From positions 3,182,001-3,246,000 of the forward strand of contig CM057351.1 of assembly GCA_030015575.1 (NCBI GenBank): DNA of 64,000 bases. Direction: 5' to 3'. A program made the translations under genes and the position numbers. Source of the stretch: Agapanthus africanus. Taxonomy: Eukaryota; Streptophyta; Magnoliopsida; Asparagales; Amaryllidaceae. Under the pieces are notes generated by a model that saw only the letters and a list, made by a program, of their open reading frames with translations, was not told the origin of the DNA and searched no databases. Below, in pieces: positions 24,768-34,034 of this stretch (position 1 is the stretch's first letter; each line of letters begins with the position of its first letter).

Positions 24768-26312
24768 TCACGTGCTAGCACGTGACCAGCGGTCACATGT
24801 TGGCACGTGACATTTAAAAGCGGCGGCACAAGGCACATTCGTTCCATGATTAAATCAAGGAAAAAGCACCAGAAAAAGCATCACGTGTTCACACGTGACC
24901 AATGGTCACGTGTTGGCACGTGATGGCTAAGCAGCGGCAAAGAACAGAGCGCAGAAGGGAGCCCGTTCCAGGGGTCACGTGCGTACACGTGATCAGGGGT
25001 CACGTGCTCACATGTGACCAACGGTCACGTAGTCACACGTGACCGGCTTTAAAAGCCCTATTTCTATGACAGAATTAAATTCTGAGAAGACATCATTCAA
25101 ATCTTTCCAAATAGAAAATGATTATTTGGAACCGTTGGATTAAAAATCTAAAAGTGATTAAATATCGCCTATTTATGGAAAATCTTGGACTTGGAAAGAT
25201 TTCCCCTTAAAATCTAACCGAAACAACAAAGGGATATCTTTGGATTTAAAATCCAATGGTGAATAAAATTCACCTAAGAATCTAAAGGCCTGGATTAATG
25301 ATAAATGTAAATCAAATCTCTTAATAAACAAATCAAATCTTTCAATAAAAGATTCACTAAAACTGATTGATTCTTTTCCTTCTCCTATAAATTGGAGCCA
25401 AGAGAGACATACAGGGAGAGACAGAGAGAAAAAGGGATAGAGCTTGGAGATTTTGAAAGAAATTGATCCTCTGCAAAATAAAACCCTAGGTAAGAAGGGA
25501 GAGGCTTAAAAGGAGAATTTAATTCTCAAAAGAGTTTAACTCTTACATAAAAAAAGAACTTGGTTCTTTCTCTGGTTGATGATCTGCAAAGTGCACATCT
25601 CCCCATGAATTGAGAATTTAATTCTCATTGGGTTGAGATCCTGCCATGCAGATCTAAAACACAGAGGAGGGACTGAGTTCAGAGAATTTAATTCTCACAA
25701 AATGATAGGAATTCAATTCCTTTGAGATAAAGTTAGGGTTTAACCCTATGTTATGGGAATTTAATTCTTTCAAAATGAACAGAACTAGGGTTTAACCCTA
25801 ACTGAGAATATAATCCTCTCAAACTCACAGGAATTTAATTCCTTTAAGAAAAGAAACTAGGGTTTAACCCTATTAAGAATATAATTCTTCAGAAGAAAGT
25901 AGGAATTTAATTCCTCTGAAGTTTAGGGTTTAACCCTATGAACAGAACTTTAAAACATGCAGAGTCACGTGCTACCACGTGACCCCTGCAAAGACCCACA
26001 TAATAGAACTCTGAAGCAGGCACCTCACATGCTGCCACGTGACTTCTGCGAAGATATATAAAAGAGAACTTCGAGGCAATGCCTCACATGCCCCACGTGA
26101 TCCCCGAGACACATAAAGAAGAAGCAAAATAAATAGAGACTCTGGGGCGCCCTCACGTGCATCACGTGACCTCTAATGAGTATTCTAACAAACCAGAGCA
26201 TGAGCCCCCATCACGTGCCCACACGTGATGGCTTTCAGAATTAAAAGTGTTAAACACTTATCTGTATAACAAAATAAAGAGAAGCAGGGCGCTCTCACGT
26301 GTTACCACGTGA
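24768..26312. promoter_or_regulatory. thirteen inverted G-box pairs in Tat LTR
   Basis: Pairs of TCACGTG and CACGTGA are separated by 2-4 variable bases. Starts: 24768, 24793, 24881, 24906, 24975, 25000, 25025, 25965, 26025, 26084, 26153, 26211, 26295. A few arms have one base changed (CACATG, CATGTG or CACGTA). CACGTG is the core G-box bound by plant bHLH and bZIP factors (established). Seven pairs lie upstream of the TATA box and six downstream. Confidence 0.85.
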
Positions 26313-26405
26313 CCCCTCTTGCCTTAGTGTTTAACACTAATTTGGATTTGCTTAGTGTTTAACACTAATTTGAAAACACTGTTTGTCTCTAGTGTTTAAC
26401 ACTAG
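25045..26405. repeat. series of odd-length perfect palindromes in Tat LTR
   Basis: Each has 6-8-bp perfect arms around one central base, usually reading TT-T-AA or TT-A-AA. Examples: CAGAATTAAATTCTG (25070), GAGAATTTAATTCTC (25513, 25612, 25682), AAGAGTTTAACTCTT (25530), AGGAATTCAATTCCT (25707). Others are TAGGGTTTAACCCTA (25734, 25786, 25858, 25924), AGGAATTTAATTCCT (25829, 25901), AAGTGTTAAACACTT (26245) and TTAGTGTTTAACACTAA (26324, 26352). The arm sequence changes along the LTR while the centre is kept. Confidence 0.9.
25386..25392 (+). promoter_or_regulatory. TATA box of Tat LTR
   Basis: TATAAAT in the context CTCCTATAAATTGGAGCC, followed about 30 bp later by a purine-rich GAGAGACA stretch. 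This fits a plant RNA polymerase II core promoter with a transcript start near 25418. The start site itself is inferred. Confidence 0.65.
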
Positions 26406-26705
26406 CCTTAGCCCAATTGGCTAAGTTTCCAGAGGCAAAGCCTCTCCTTCAATGAATCAACAGAGAACCAATATCCCAAACATAATTGGACTTAGCCCAA
26501 GATGGCCATAAGTCCTCAATTCAAATTCAACTGGGCCAATGGGCTCATAATATAATAATTGATCTTAGTTTCCAAATTGGTCTACAGATCACTTAATCTA
26601 CCTTGGTGTAAGGGTACATCTCTTCACTCCTTTGATACTTGTCGTTGTAATTCCTCAACGTCTTCAAAGAGGTGACGGGTCCCGATAACCACATACATTG
26701 ATACG

Positions 26706-27165
26706 GACTGTGGAGTCCTTAAATCCACGGACTACGACGTCCTTAACCTTGTCCATGATGTCTTAAAACTAACGCCAGACTGTGGGGTCCATAAATCCAC
26801 GGACTACGACGTACTTAACCTTGACCGTAATGTCTTAAAACTAACATCAGACTGTGGAGTCCTTAAATCCACGGACTACGACGTCCTTAACCTTGACCGT
26901 GATGTCTTAAAACTAACGCCGGACTGTGGGGTCCTTAAACCCATGGACTATGATGTCCTTAACTTTGACCGGAATGTCTTAAAACTAACAACGGACTATG
27001 ACGTCCTTAACCTTGACCGGAATGTCTTAAAACTAACGTCGGACTGTGGGGTCCTTAAATCCATAGAATATGAGGTCCTTAACCTTGACCGCAACATCTT
27101 AAAACTAACATTGTACCGCAATGTCCTTAAACTACCTATTGACCGCAATGTCACTAAACTAAACA
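26706..27165 (+). repeat. 72-bp tandem array in Tat LTR (three 24-bp subunits per unit)
   Basis: Units start at 26706, 26778, 26850 and 26922, exactly 72 bp apart. A shortened step follows (26922 to 27042 is 120 bp, five subunits), then decayed subunits to about 27165. Each 72-bp unit is three related 24-bp pieces sharing GTCCTTAAA or GTCTTAAAA. Because 72 is a multiple of three, one frame stays open (a 95-residue frame at 26943-27230), but this is a by-product of the array. A longer copy lies at 52563-52994. Confidence 0.9.
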
Positions 27166-27721
27166 ACAGGGCCCCCTTAATTGCTCTCTTGTTGGATCTA
27201 AACGATCCCGTTAACTTGATCTTAGTCTGAAATGAGACTAGCGTATCCTTAACAAACGTTTAAGTTGATCTTAGTCTCAAAAAAAGGCTAACGTATCCTT
27301 AAACCTAAACCCCCAAACCCAAATCTAAGATAATACGGATTTGGACTAGTCCACGCCCTACGGGCGACGACATAACTCAGTCTCCGTATACAATCCACGG
27401 GTATCTACAAACAAGACCAACACACACGACACGAAGTGAAATTTCTGGAGAAGGAGAAAGTGGTTACCGCGATGCGGTAATGTAATTAACTGCAGGGGCT
27501 TGCGCCTGCAAGGAAGAGCGTCCCCACAATCAAAAACCCCTCAAGCGAGGGGAAATCTGACGAAGTCTGTTACATCGGACGCATCCGTTTAAACCTTCGA
27601 TATATAGTGCCATATATCAACTTGGTATCTTCGGAGAGGTGGACGGATAGCACCAATTAGCATCTGCCCCGAATCTCAGGCAAGACGTCTGTCGCGCCGT
27701 CTTTCGGAGGGGAACAGATTC

Positions 27722-27739
27722 TGGCACGCCCGTGGGACC
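27722..27739 (+). promoter_or_regulatory. Tat primer binding site
   Basis: TGGCACGCCCGTGGGACC begins five bases after the inferred LTR end. The initial TGG fits the CCA end of a tRNA, and the position and form are typical of Tat-type elements. I could not assign the tRNA with confidence. Confidence 0.6.
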
Positions 27740-27803
27740 TTTTCCTCTTTCCACTCCACACTTCGTGCATCGTGTTCGTGAACCAAACACGGCTCGCTAA
27801 TGG

Positions 27804-29228
27804 TTGCCCTTGGGTTTTAAGGTACTAAGATTTGGCGTTTTGCTTATTGCAGAAAGCAAAGAATCAATGGCTTCCACTTGTGCGAAATGCTCCAACTGCA
27901 ACTGCAACCGATGCTCCGCCTCGCCTGGAGATATAGCCTACGGGCCCCAAGCTGCTTCGCTGTTCACAATGCCCGTGGAACAAGTCACTCGAGCCACTAC
28001 AGGGTTGTTTTTCGGGACCATGCTCCCGCCAATGAGCTTCACCACTCCTATGCTGACACCGGAAGCTCCCAAGAAGTCGGTCTTTGATCAGCTTACACCT
28101 ACCGCGGCCCCTCTCAGCGGGTCGCCCAACACCAGCGCCTCAGCCTTCTCCAGACTGGGCCAGAGCTCCTGTGGACCCGCAATGGGGCCTGCAATCCCAG
28201 AGAAGGCTGCTCCTAAGAAAACAACCAATCCTGCTCCTGAAGTTGTCAAGGCGGTTTCTCCTGCCAAAAAGTCGGTCTTTACGAGATTGACTGTTCCAGC
28301 CTCTGTTCCTGCTATCCAAAAGACATCGGTCTTTAACAGGCTGACACCAGCAGTGACCCCCCACCTACACAGGGGGCAAGACGAGGCTATCGCCATCACC
28401 GAGCCGATTCCATCAGCATGGAACGCTCGACGTCGTTACTGGCACCGAATGAGGAAGGCCGGAGGCAACTCCCCTTCTGGGCTAACTCCTCCAGCCCCAA
28501 CGACAGAAGTTAATGCTGTTGTTCCAACTGAGAACAGCTTTGAGATGCTAAATAAGGTGCGTAGGAATTCTCCTACCACGGCGCTAAAGAGGTCTCCCCC
28601 TCCGCTGAAAAAGGCTATGGAAGTAAAGCCAGAACAGCCCCAATCTCCTCAACGGCTATCCTCCAAAATCTATAAAGTCTGGCGGCAGACCCGAGACTCG
28701 GTGATCGATCCAAATTTCTCCCGCCAGCACAAGAAGCTGAAAATCCAACAGGAAGTCAGTCATCATGATAAGCCACGGAAAGCTGTCTGGGTGCCCACCT
28801 CAACGGCCCCCTCAACTTCCACTGCTCATAAAAAGAGGAGGCCGGAGAAAATCCCCGGGCCTGCAACGAGAGCTAAAGGCACTGAGCCCAAACGCCCTAA
28901 GTTTGGGGGCATGATGGAGCATACGGTATACATGGCGTTAGGAAAGGAGAGCAGCCGTACATCCACGGGTCATAGACCGCTTACACGGTCAGTGACCAAA
29001 GCTCAGGAGCAACAGCAGAAGCTCCAAGAAATGATGAACGCGATAGCCGCACTCACTGGGCCCAAAGAAAGCCCCGAAGTGCCATCTGATCAACGCCAAG
29101 AGCAAGAAACTGACGCTGAATTCCTTCGTAGGATATTGGAGAAGAAGGATAAAGAGGCTGCCGAACAAGCAGCCAATATACAACGAATGGCCCTCCTGTT
29201 CCAGGACATGGTGGGAATGATGATCTAA
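27804..29228 (+). CDS. Tat ORF1, protein of unknown function upstream of gag
   Basis: A 474-residue open frame. The function of this class of ORF1 is unknown; extra ORFs before gag are known in Ogre-type Tat elements. A Cys cluster (CAKCSNCNCNRC, about residues 26-37) follows a second possible start at 27867. Three copies of a short motif, KKSVFDQLT, KKSVFTRLT and KTSVFNRLT, occur at about residues 90, 155 and 173. A basic proline-rich middle leads to a charged helical C-terminus (EFLRRILEKKDKEAAEQAANIQRM), probably a coiled coil. The sequence TTGCTTATTGCAG just before 27852 resembles a 3' splice site, so the true start could be 27867. The frame is the same as gag and is separated from it by one TAA (29226-29228). 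Confidence 0.7.
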   Translation: MPLGFKVLRFGVLLIAESKESMASTCAKCSNCNCNRCSASPGDIAYGPQAASLFTMPVEQVTRATTGLFFGTMLPPMSFTTPMLTPEAPKKSVFDQLTPTAAPLSGSPNTSASAFSRLGQSSCGPAMGPAIPEKAAPKKTTNPAPEVVKAVSPAKKSVFTRLTVPASVPAIQKTSVFNRLTPAVTPHLHRGQDEAIAITEPIPSAWNARRRYWHRMRKAGGNSPSGLTPPAPTTEVNAVVPTENSFEMLNKVRRNSPTTALKRSPPPLKKAMEVKPEQPQSPQRLSSKIYKVWRQTRDSVIDPNFSRQHKKLKIQQEVSHHDKPRKAVWVPTSTAPSTSTAHKKRRPEKIPGPATRAKGTEPKRPKFGGMMEHTVYMALGKESSRTSTGHRPLTRSVTKAQEQQQKLQEMMNAIAALTGPKESPEVPSDQRQEQETDAEFLRRILEKKDKEAAEQAANIQRMALLFQDMVGMMI

Positions 29229-31214
29229 CAAGATTCTCCTGTTGAAGATCCTCTAATCGTCATTGAAGACGACAGGGGAGAAACGTCAAATCCTCCACCG
29301 GCTCTGTCAACAGCCAAGGAGGAGACAATCTCCAAAGCTGACTTGGACGAATATATTGCTCAACAGATACGGGTTCACCAGGCGACTGAGGCAGCTGGTC
29401 AAGTTGTCAGAACAGGGCGACCATATCCGAGCTGGTATGATCAGATCAAGTACCCGCCGGGCTATACAATACCGAAATTTCATGTCTTTAAGGGGACGGG
29501 CAATCCCCACCAGCATGTTGCCCAGTTCAGGACGCTTTGCGGCAATACCGGCGGTGATGATAAATTGCTGCTTCGCCAGTTCGTCGGTAGCTTGTCAGAA
29601 ACGGCGTTCGAGTGGTACTCTGAGCTCCCAAACAACTCTATTAAAACATTTGCGGAAATGGAGTTACTATTCACTCAGCGATTCGCGAGCGCTAGCGAAC
29701 GTACCCCGATAACGGCATTGATTAATGCCAGGGTGAAACCAGGCGAGACGTGGGTCCAGTACGCTATACGCTGGCGAAACTTGTGGTCGAAATGCGAACA
29801 ACGCATTGAGGAAGCGCCCGCGGTAGGCATGTTCGTGGGTACCCTGGATCCTCATGCAACTATCTCACAGTTCATGATGTTCTTTAAACCAACCATGTTC
29901 CAGGCTTTGATCGACAAGTTGGCCCAGATGGACCAGATGGGTCACAGACCATCTCCCCCGAAACCAGAACCTCGGAATGATAAGGGTAAAGGGAAGGCAA
30001 CCTTCGTCGCGAACGCTCAGCAGCAACCCAATGCCCCAAAGCTGGCGGATCAACTAGAAGAAAGACGGCAGTATTACAATGAGAAGATGAAGCTCCCTTA
30101 CTCGTTCCCACGGGACAAGACGAAACGGTTATTCGAGCTGGCCGTACGCAACAGACTTATCAACTTGCCGAACCCAAGGCGACCGCCACAACCCACTGGG
30201 ATGAATAACCTCAATTATTGCCCTTACCATCAAACGGTAAGCCATCCGATTGAGGATTACTTCGTCCTCAAGGGATGGATTGAAGATCAATACCTCCAGG
30301 GAAAGTTTGCGTTGTCCGAAAAGTGGAAGGTGAACCCGCCACAGCCGCATACTCCTAAGAAGACAGACGCACCGGGGGCAACTTGTTCCTTTATTGAAGA
30401 AGCGCCATGGGAGGTCGTGCTATCAGCTAAAACCAAAAAGATGCTGAGTGATCTTCATACGTGCCCGGCGGTCGAATGGAAGAACCCGCTGGAACCCCAT
30501 ATCATTGAAGGGATGCTGAAGCCGCGCCCAACTCTGAAGATCAGTGGTGATGGCCCGAGCACTCACAACCAGCCGTCGAAATCTTCAAAGAAAAAGAAAG
30601 CTAAGAAGCCCGTGAAGCCTGGCAACAAGCGCACGGACTTACAAAAGCAGATTGACGCGCTGGAAGAGTACAATCAAAAGGCACGGACTCCCATCACACT
30701 CCAAGAGTTCCTCAACCACGTCTTTCAAAAGGAAGATGAGTGGAAGAGTTCGTCGGATGAATCCCAAAGATACGTGGCGAGTTGTAATGTGATCTCCCAC
30801 TCGTTTACCGACGATGAAAAAACTCCTGACACTAAGAAACTGGGGGCAGAGCCTGAACCGGAGCTTGTGTGGCCGACAGACGAAATGATCGATGCCTTTC
30901 TAGACGAGATTCGTTTGAAAAGTAAAGCCGACCAGGAGCATGAGATGGCCGCATCAGAAGGAGCCAAACGCAGGCGATTAAACGAAAGAGTCGAAGCACT
31001 CCCGCCAGATCGAAAGGCACCCGATGCGGTTAAAAACATATTCAAGACGAGGAAAAGGTTTGCCAAAGCCATTTCAATGGGAATGAAACTACCACCCTCG
31101 GAAGAAAACACGCTCAATGGGGCGGAGAGGCACCCTAATTACTGCTCATATCATCGGGAGATTTCACACCCCACTGAGGAGTGTGACGCTTTTAAGACAT
31201 GGTGGCAGGGATAT
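29229..31214 (+). CDS. gag: Tat gag (capsid and nucleocapsid part), cut by Athila insertion
   Basis: Structural protein that would form the virus-like particle. The frame is open from the stop of ORF1 to the insertion at 31214, with recognisable gag sequence from DEYIAQQIRVHQATE. The plant retrotransposon gag domain is clear (FKGTGNPHQHVAQFRTLC, FVGSLSETAFEWYSELPNNS, FTQRFA, ALINARVKPGETWVQY). Two C-x2-H-type zinc-binding modules follow: YCPYHQTVSHPIEDYF, whose last Cys is replaced, and YCSYHREISHPTEECDAFK, which is complete. A basic Lys-rich stretch (SSKKKKAKKPVKPGNKR) lies between them. The frame continues after the Athila element at 43187 without a break if the insertion and one target copy are ignored. 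Confidence 0.85.
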
Positions 31215-31665
31215 TGTTCATATCGGATTTTTGCATTTTTATACCGCTCAATTTTTATCATATTGCTTATCGGTAGGTACTCTTGAGCCGTGTTTGCTAG
31301 TCAATTGCAGGATACAGGTTCTCGGCTCTAAACGATGAAATTCATGGAAAAGCACGACAAAATCCGGGTTCCTGCCAACCACAGATAAAACACGGGTCTC
31401 CGCTCTCTATCCGTATGTTGCCACACACCAGTTTAAGAGACAAAATGGCAAATCGATTGTCACCTTCATGCACAAAGCACAATGGCAACACCAAGTCCAA
31501 GAAATCTACGCGGAGCTCAAGAAAATCATGACAAAAAGATCCACATCCAATCACCTTTGATTCTGGAAGAAATGCGGAAAGATTATCAGAAAAAACATGT
31601 ACCAGACTAAAGGGAACAGAAGACCAGGGCAGCACACAAAAGACGACAGCCCAACTCCCCTATAG

Positions 31666-31714
31666 GGCCGCGGAACCGCGGCCAATAGGGGGTCTAGGCC
31701 GCGGTTCCGCGGCC
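31666..31714. repeat. paired CCGCGG palindrome in Athila LTR
   Basis: GGCCGCGGAACCGCGGCC (31666-31683) and GGCCGCGGTTCCGCGGCC (31697-31714) are each perfect inverted repeats and are inverted copies of each other, 13 nt apart. An identical pair is in the 3' LTR at 42056-42073 and 42087-42104. They lie upstream of the TATA box. Confidence 0.95.
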
Positions 31715-31804
31715 GTACGGCCTCCTCACATGATGAAACTTCAGGAGTGTTTTGGTCATTCCATGTGTATTCTGAATGTTGCCCTAGATTTTCATTTTCC
31801 AGCC

Positions 31805-31813
31805 TATAAATAG
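31805..31813 (+). promoter_or_regulatory. TATA box of Athila 5' LTR
   Basis: TATAAATAG in the context CAGCCTATAAATAGCCCAG, at the same offset (590) in both LTRs (42195-42203 in the 3' LTR). A canonical plant core promoter element. Confidence 0.75.
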
Positions 31814-32793
31814 CCCAGAACCTTGTGAAGCCAAGGGTGCATAATTTTGTATTTAGATTTTAGGTTTTAGTTGTTGTTCTTCTTCCTCCTCTCATCTCTT
31901 CTCCATTAAAAAACTTGTAGTGAGCTTTTGTGAGTGAAGAATGAATAAAGGAGTTCTTTTACTTATCATGCTTGTCTTGTTCTTTAGTTAAATTATTATT
32001 GCTTGTAATTTTCATTTTTTAACTTAGTTGTTGTTATTTGTGTTTGTTTCTTTCTTGTTCTCTTTTACTTTATCCTTAAACAACCATGATTCTTACGTTT
32101 GATCCTTGCCAAGGTGAGGTCGCAAATAGCTAGTTGTTATCTTCTAATCTCCTTCTTTCTATCTTCCTCCTTTGTTTTATTTTTCGTTCTTCTTGTAATG
32201 GGTGAGTAGTTTCCATACTTGTTAGGGTTGGATAAGGGAAGTTTGAGAGAAGGAAATCTCTCTCACTCTTTCCTTGCCCAACATCTTAAATCGAACTCCC
32301 GTTAATTGAACCACAATCCGCTCCCTACGGCACCCGATCCTACATGATAGCGGTGATTCCGTAGTGAGACCGGTTGTGGTTGAATTAACCGGAGGTTAAG
32401 GCTAAGAGCCAAGAACGGACGGACAAGCACCAAAAGGAAGAACTTATGCGTTGGAAAGCCTAGCTTATACTCGCAAGTTCCTTCCTAGTCGTGCTAATCC
32501 CCGTTGTTGCCGATTATCGTAACACCGATATTAAGAGTAGCAACGAAAGAAGTGAGCGACTCCTAACTCAAACTAACCTAATCCTAACCCTAACAAGCTC
32601 TCTTTACATATCATTTTAACACTTAGTTAATCACAAACAAATCTGGACTTTTGGACTTAACTAGTTAAAGCACATAGAAAAAGATTCCCATCTCCCTGCG
32701 GACGACCCGTACTCAACCGGCTACCTACAAGCGAAACCGTTTTGATTGCGGTAATTAACTAAACTTGAACACGCAAAATCCCTACCAATAAAA

Positions 32794-32811
32794 TGGCGCC
32801 GTTGCCGGGGA
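32794..32811 (+). promoter_or_regulatory. Athila primer binding site, tRNA-Asp
   Basis: TGGCGCCGTTGCCGGGGA starts two bases after the LTR end. It is complementary to the 3' end of plant tRNA-Asp over 18 nt, the usual Athila primer. Confidence 0.93.
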
Positions 32812-34034
32812 GACGGTAGTTTATTTCTTTGTGGAATTTCGGGTTAATTTGTGAATATAAATATAACCGAAAAACAAAACAAAAAAATTATACATTGTAA
32901 AAAACCATCTTGTTATTTTTGATTAGTTTTTATGCAAGTGTGCAGGAACAAAAGACGGTCGAGTTCAGTGCCAAAGACGTGGGAAGTTAGACCCACATCT
33001 CGCAGCTACACCGCGACGGATCAAAACGAAGCAAACGGTCTACTGTAAAAATCTGGAGCAGATACAATGAGCAAATCAAGAATCAGCAAATCCAGACAAG
33101 CAGAGGACAACCACAGCAGCACACCCAAAATTTTTTGAAGCCCAATCCCTCCTTACAGCCGCGGAACCGCGGCCTTAGCACGTGTTTGGCCGCGGAACCG
33201 CGGCCATTTGTTGGCTTCAGTGGCCCAAATTTTTGGTAACTCTCTCTCTCCTCTTCCCCACTTCTCTGGACTCCACTAAACTAGGTTTTCTGCAGCATTC
33301 TTTGCGCAAATTCTCTCCCCCCTTCCAATAAACTGTTATTGTGCAGGATTCTTTGCGCCGCACTTAAAAAATAAAAAATTGTTTGCAGTTGATTTGTTAC
33401 CGCTTTGCATTTATTAATACGGACTTTAAGGGGCTTGAAACCAATTCAGATTGGGTGGGGATTTCATCACCCTTCCCAGGACCCCAGAAATCACAAAAAG
33501 CATATGCATTGACCATTGTTAATTAAAAAATACTAGACTCAGCCCTAAGGACTTCGCGCTCAATAGGACAGAGGACTAGTTACAGGCATTGGCCGTTTAT
33601 CCTATCCTGACTTTTGCGGTGTCTAGGCAAGTGTGTCGAAGGCAAGTGGTTACTTAATTAGGACCATTACTTACGTAGTGGGGAGCCTCCCACTTACCTG
33701 GCACTTACCTGGCCGCAATTGTTGGAGAAGAGGCGGTTTGAGGTCATGTTTCTAGCCCTTTGGAACAGTTAGGAGCTGTCTAGCTGACCTAGGTGACCCT
33801 AGATCTAGGTGTGATTGTGCATATCTTGTTTGTGATTGCTTGAAGCCGTAAATCCGTACATATTTCTGTAAAGCTCTTTCTAAAAAGAAAAAAAGGAAAA
33901 AATCAAAAACTTTTATAAAAACTTGCCTTTTGTCGCCAAAAATCCATTTTTCACCCACCACCCATCGTATTTCTCCATTGACGTTTTCTTACCCTCGCCT
34001 TCTCCGCTTTGACTATACTAAACTCGTTTAGTGT
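32812..34034 (+). other. Athila leader with a second CCGCGG palindrome pair
   Basis: Non-coding 1.2-kb stretch between primer site and gag. It contains GCCGCGGAACCGCGGC (33159-33174) and GGCCGCGGAACCGCGGCC (33188-33205), both with AA centres and 13 nt apart. The word TGTGCAGGATTCTTTGCG and a similar one occur twice near 33290 and 33340, so there is a small internal repeat. No ORF is recognised. Confidence 0.8.

Larger units (their letters stand above)
24727..27716 (+). mobile_element. Tat 5' LTR (about 2990 bp)
   Basis: The start is fixed by alignment with the 3' LTR start at 56397 (both TGTTTCCTGATT). The end (CA at 27716, followed by GATTC and the primer site) is inferred, since no complete second LTR exists for comparison. 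It contains 13 inverted G-box pairs, a TATA box, about twenty short palindromes and a 72-bp array, and it has no coding capacity. GC-rich hairpin words (CCCCTC with GAGGGG, ACCGC with GCGGT) lie in the last 250 bp. Confidence 0.8.
31215..32791 (+). mobile_element. Athila 5' LTR (1577 bp)
   Basis: Starts TGTTCATATC. The 3' LTR ends in CA, but here the last bases read AATAA instead of AATCA, probably one substitution. A TATA box (TATAAATAG, 31805-31813) lies 590 bp from the start, and a pair of CCGCGG palindromes lies about 100-140 bp before it. No ORF of interest. Confidence 0.93.

Noticed and set aside
27804-27852. A short intron from GTACTAAG to TTATTGCAG at the start of ORF1
   Set aside because: About 37 nt is too short for a normal plant intron. 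The acceptor-like site could serve a longer leader intron, but no donor can be fixed.
32794-32811. A tRNA-Asp gene
   Set aside because: Only the 18 nt complementary to the tRNA 3' end are present; this is a primer binding site.
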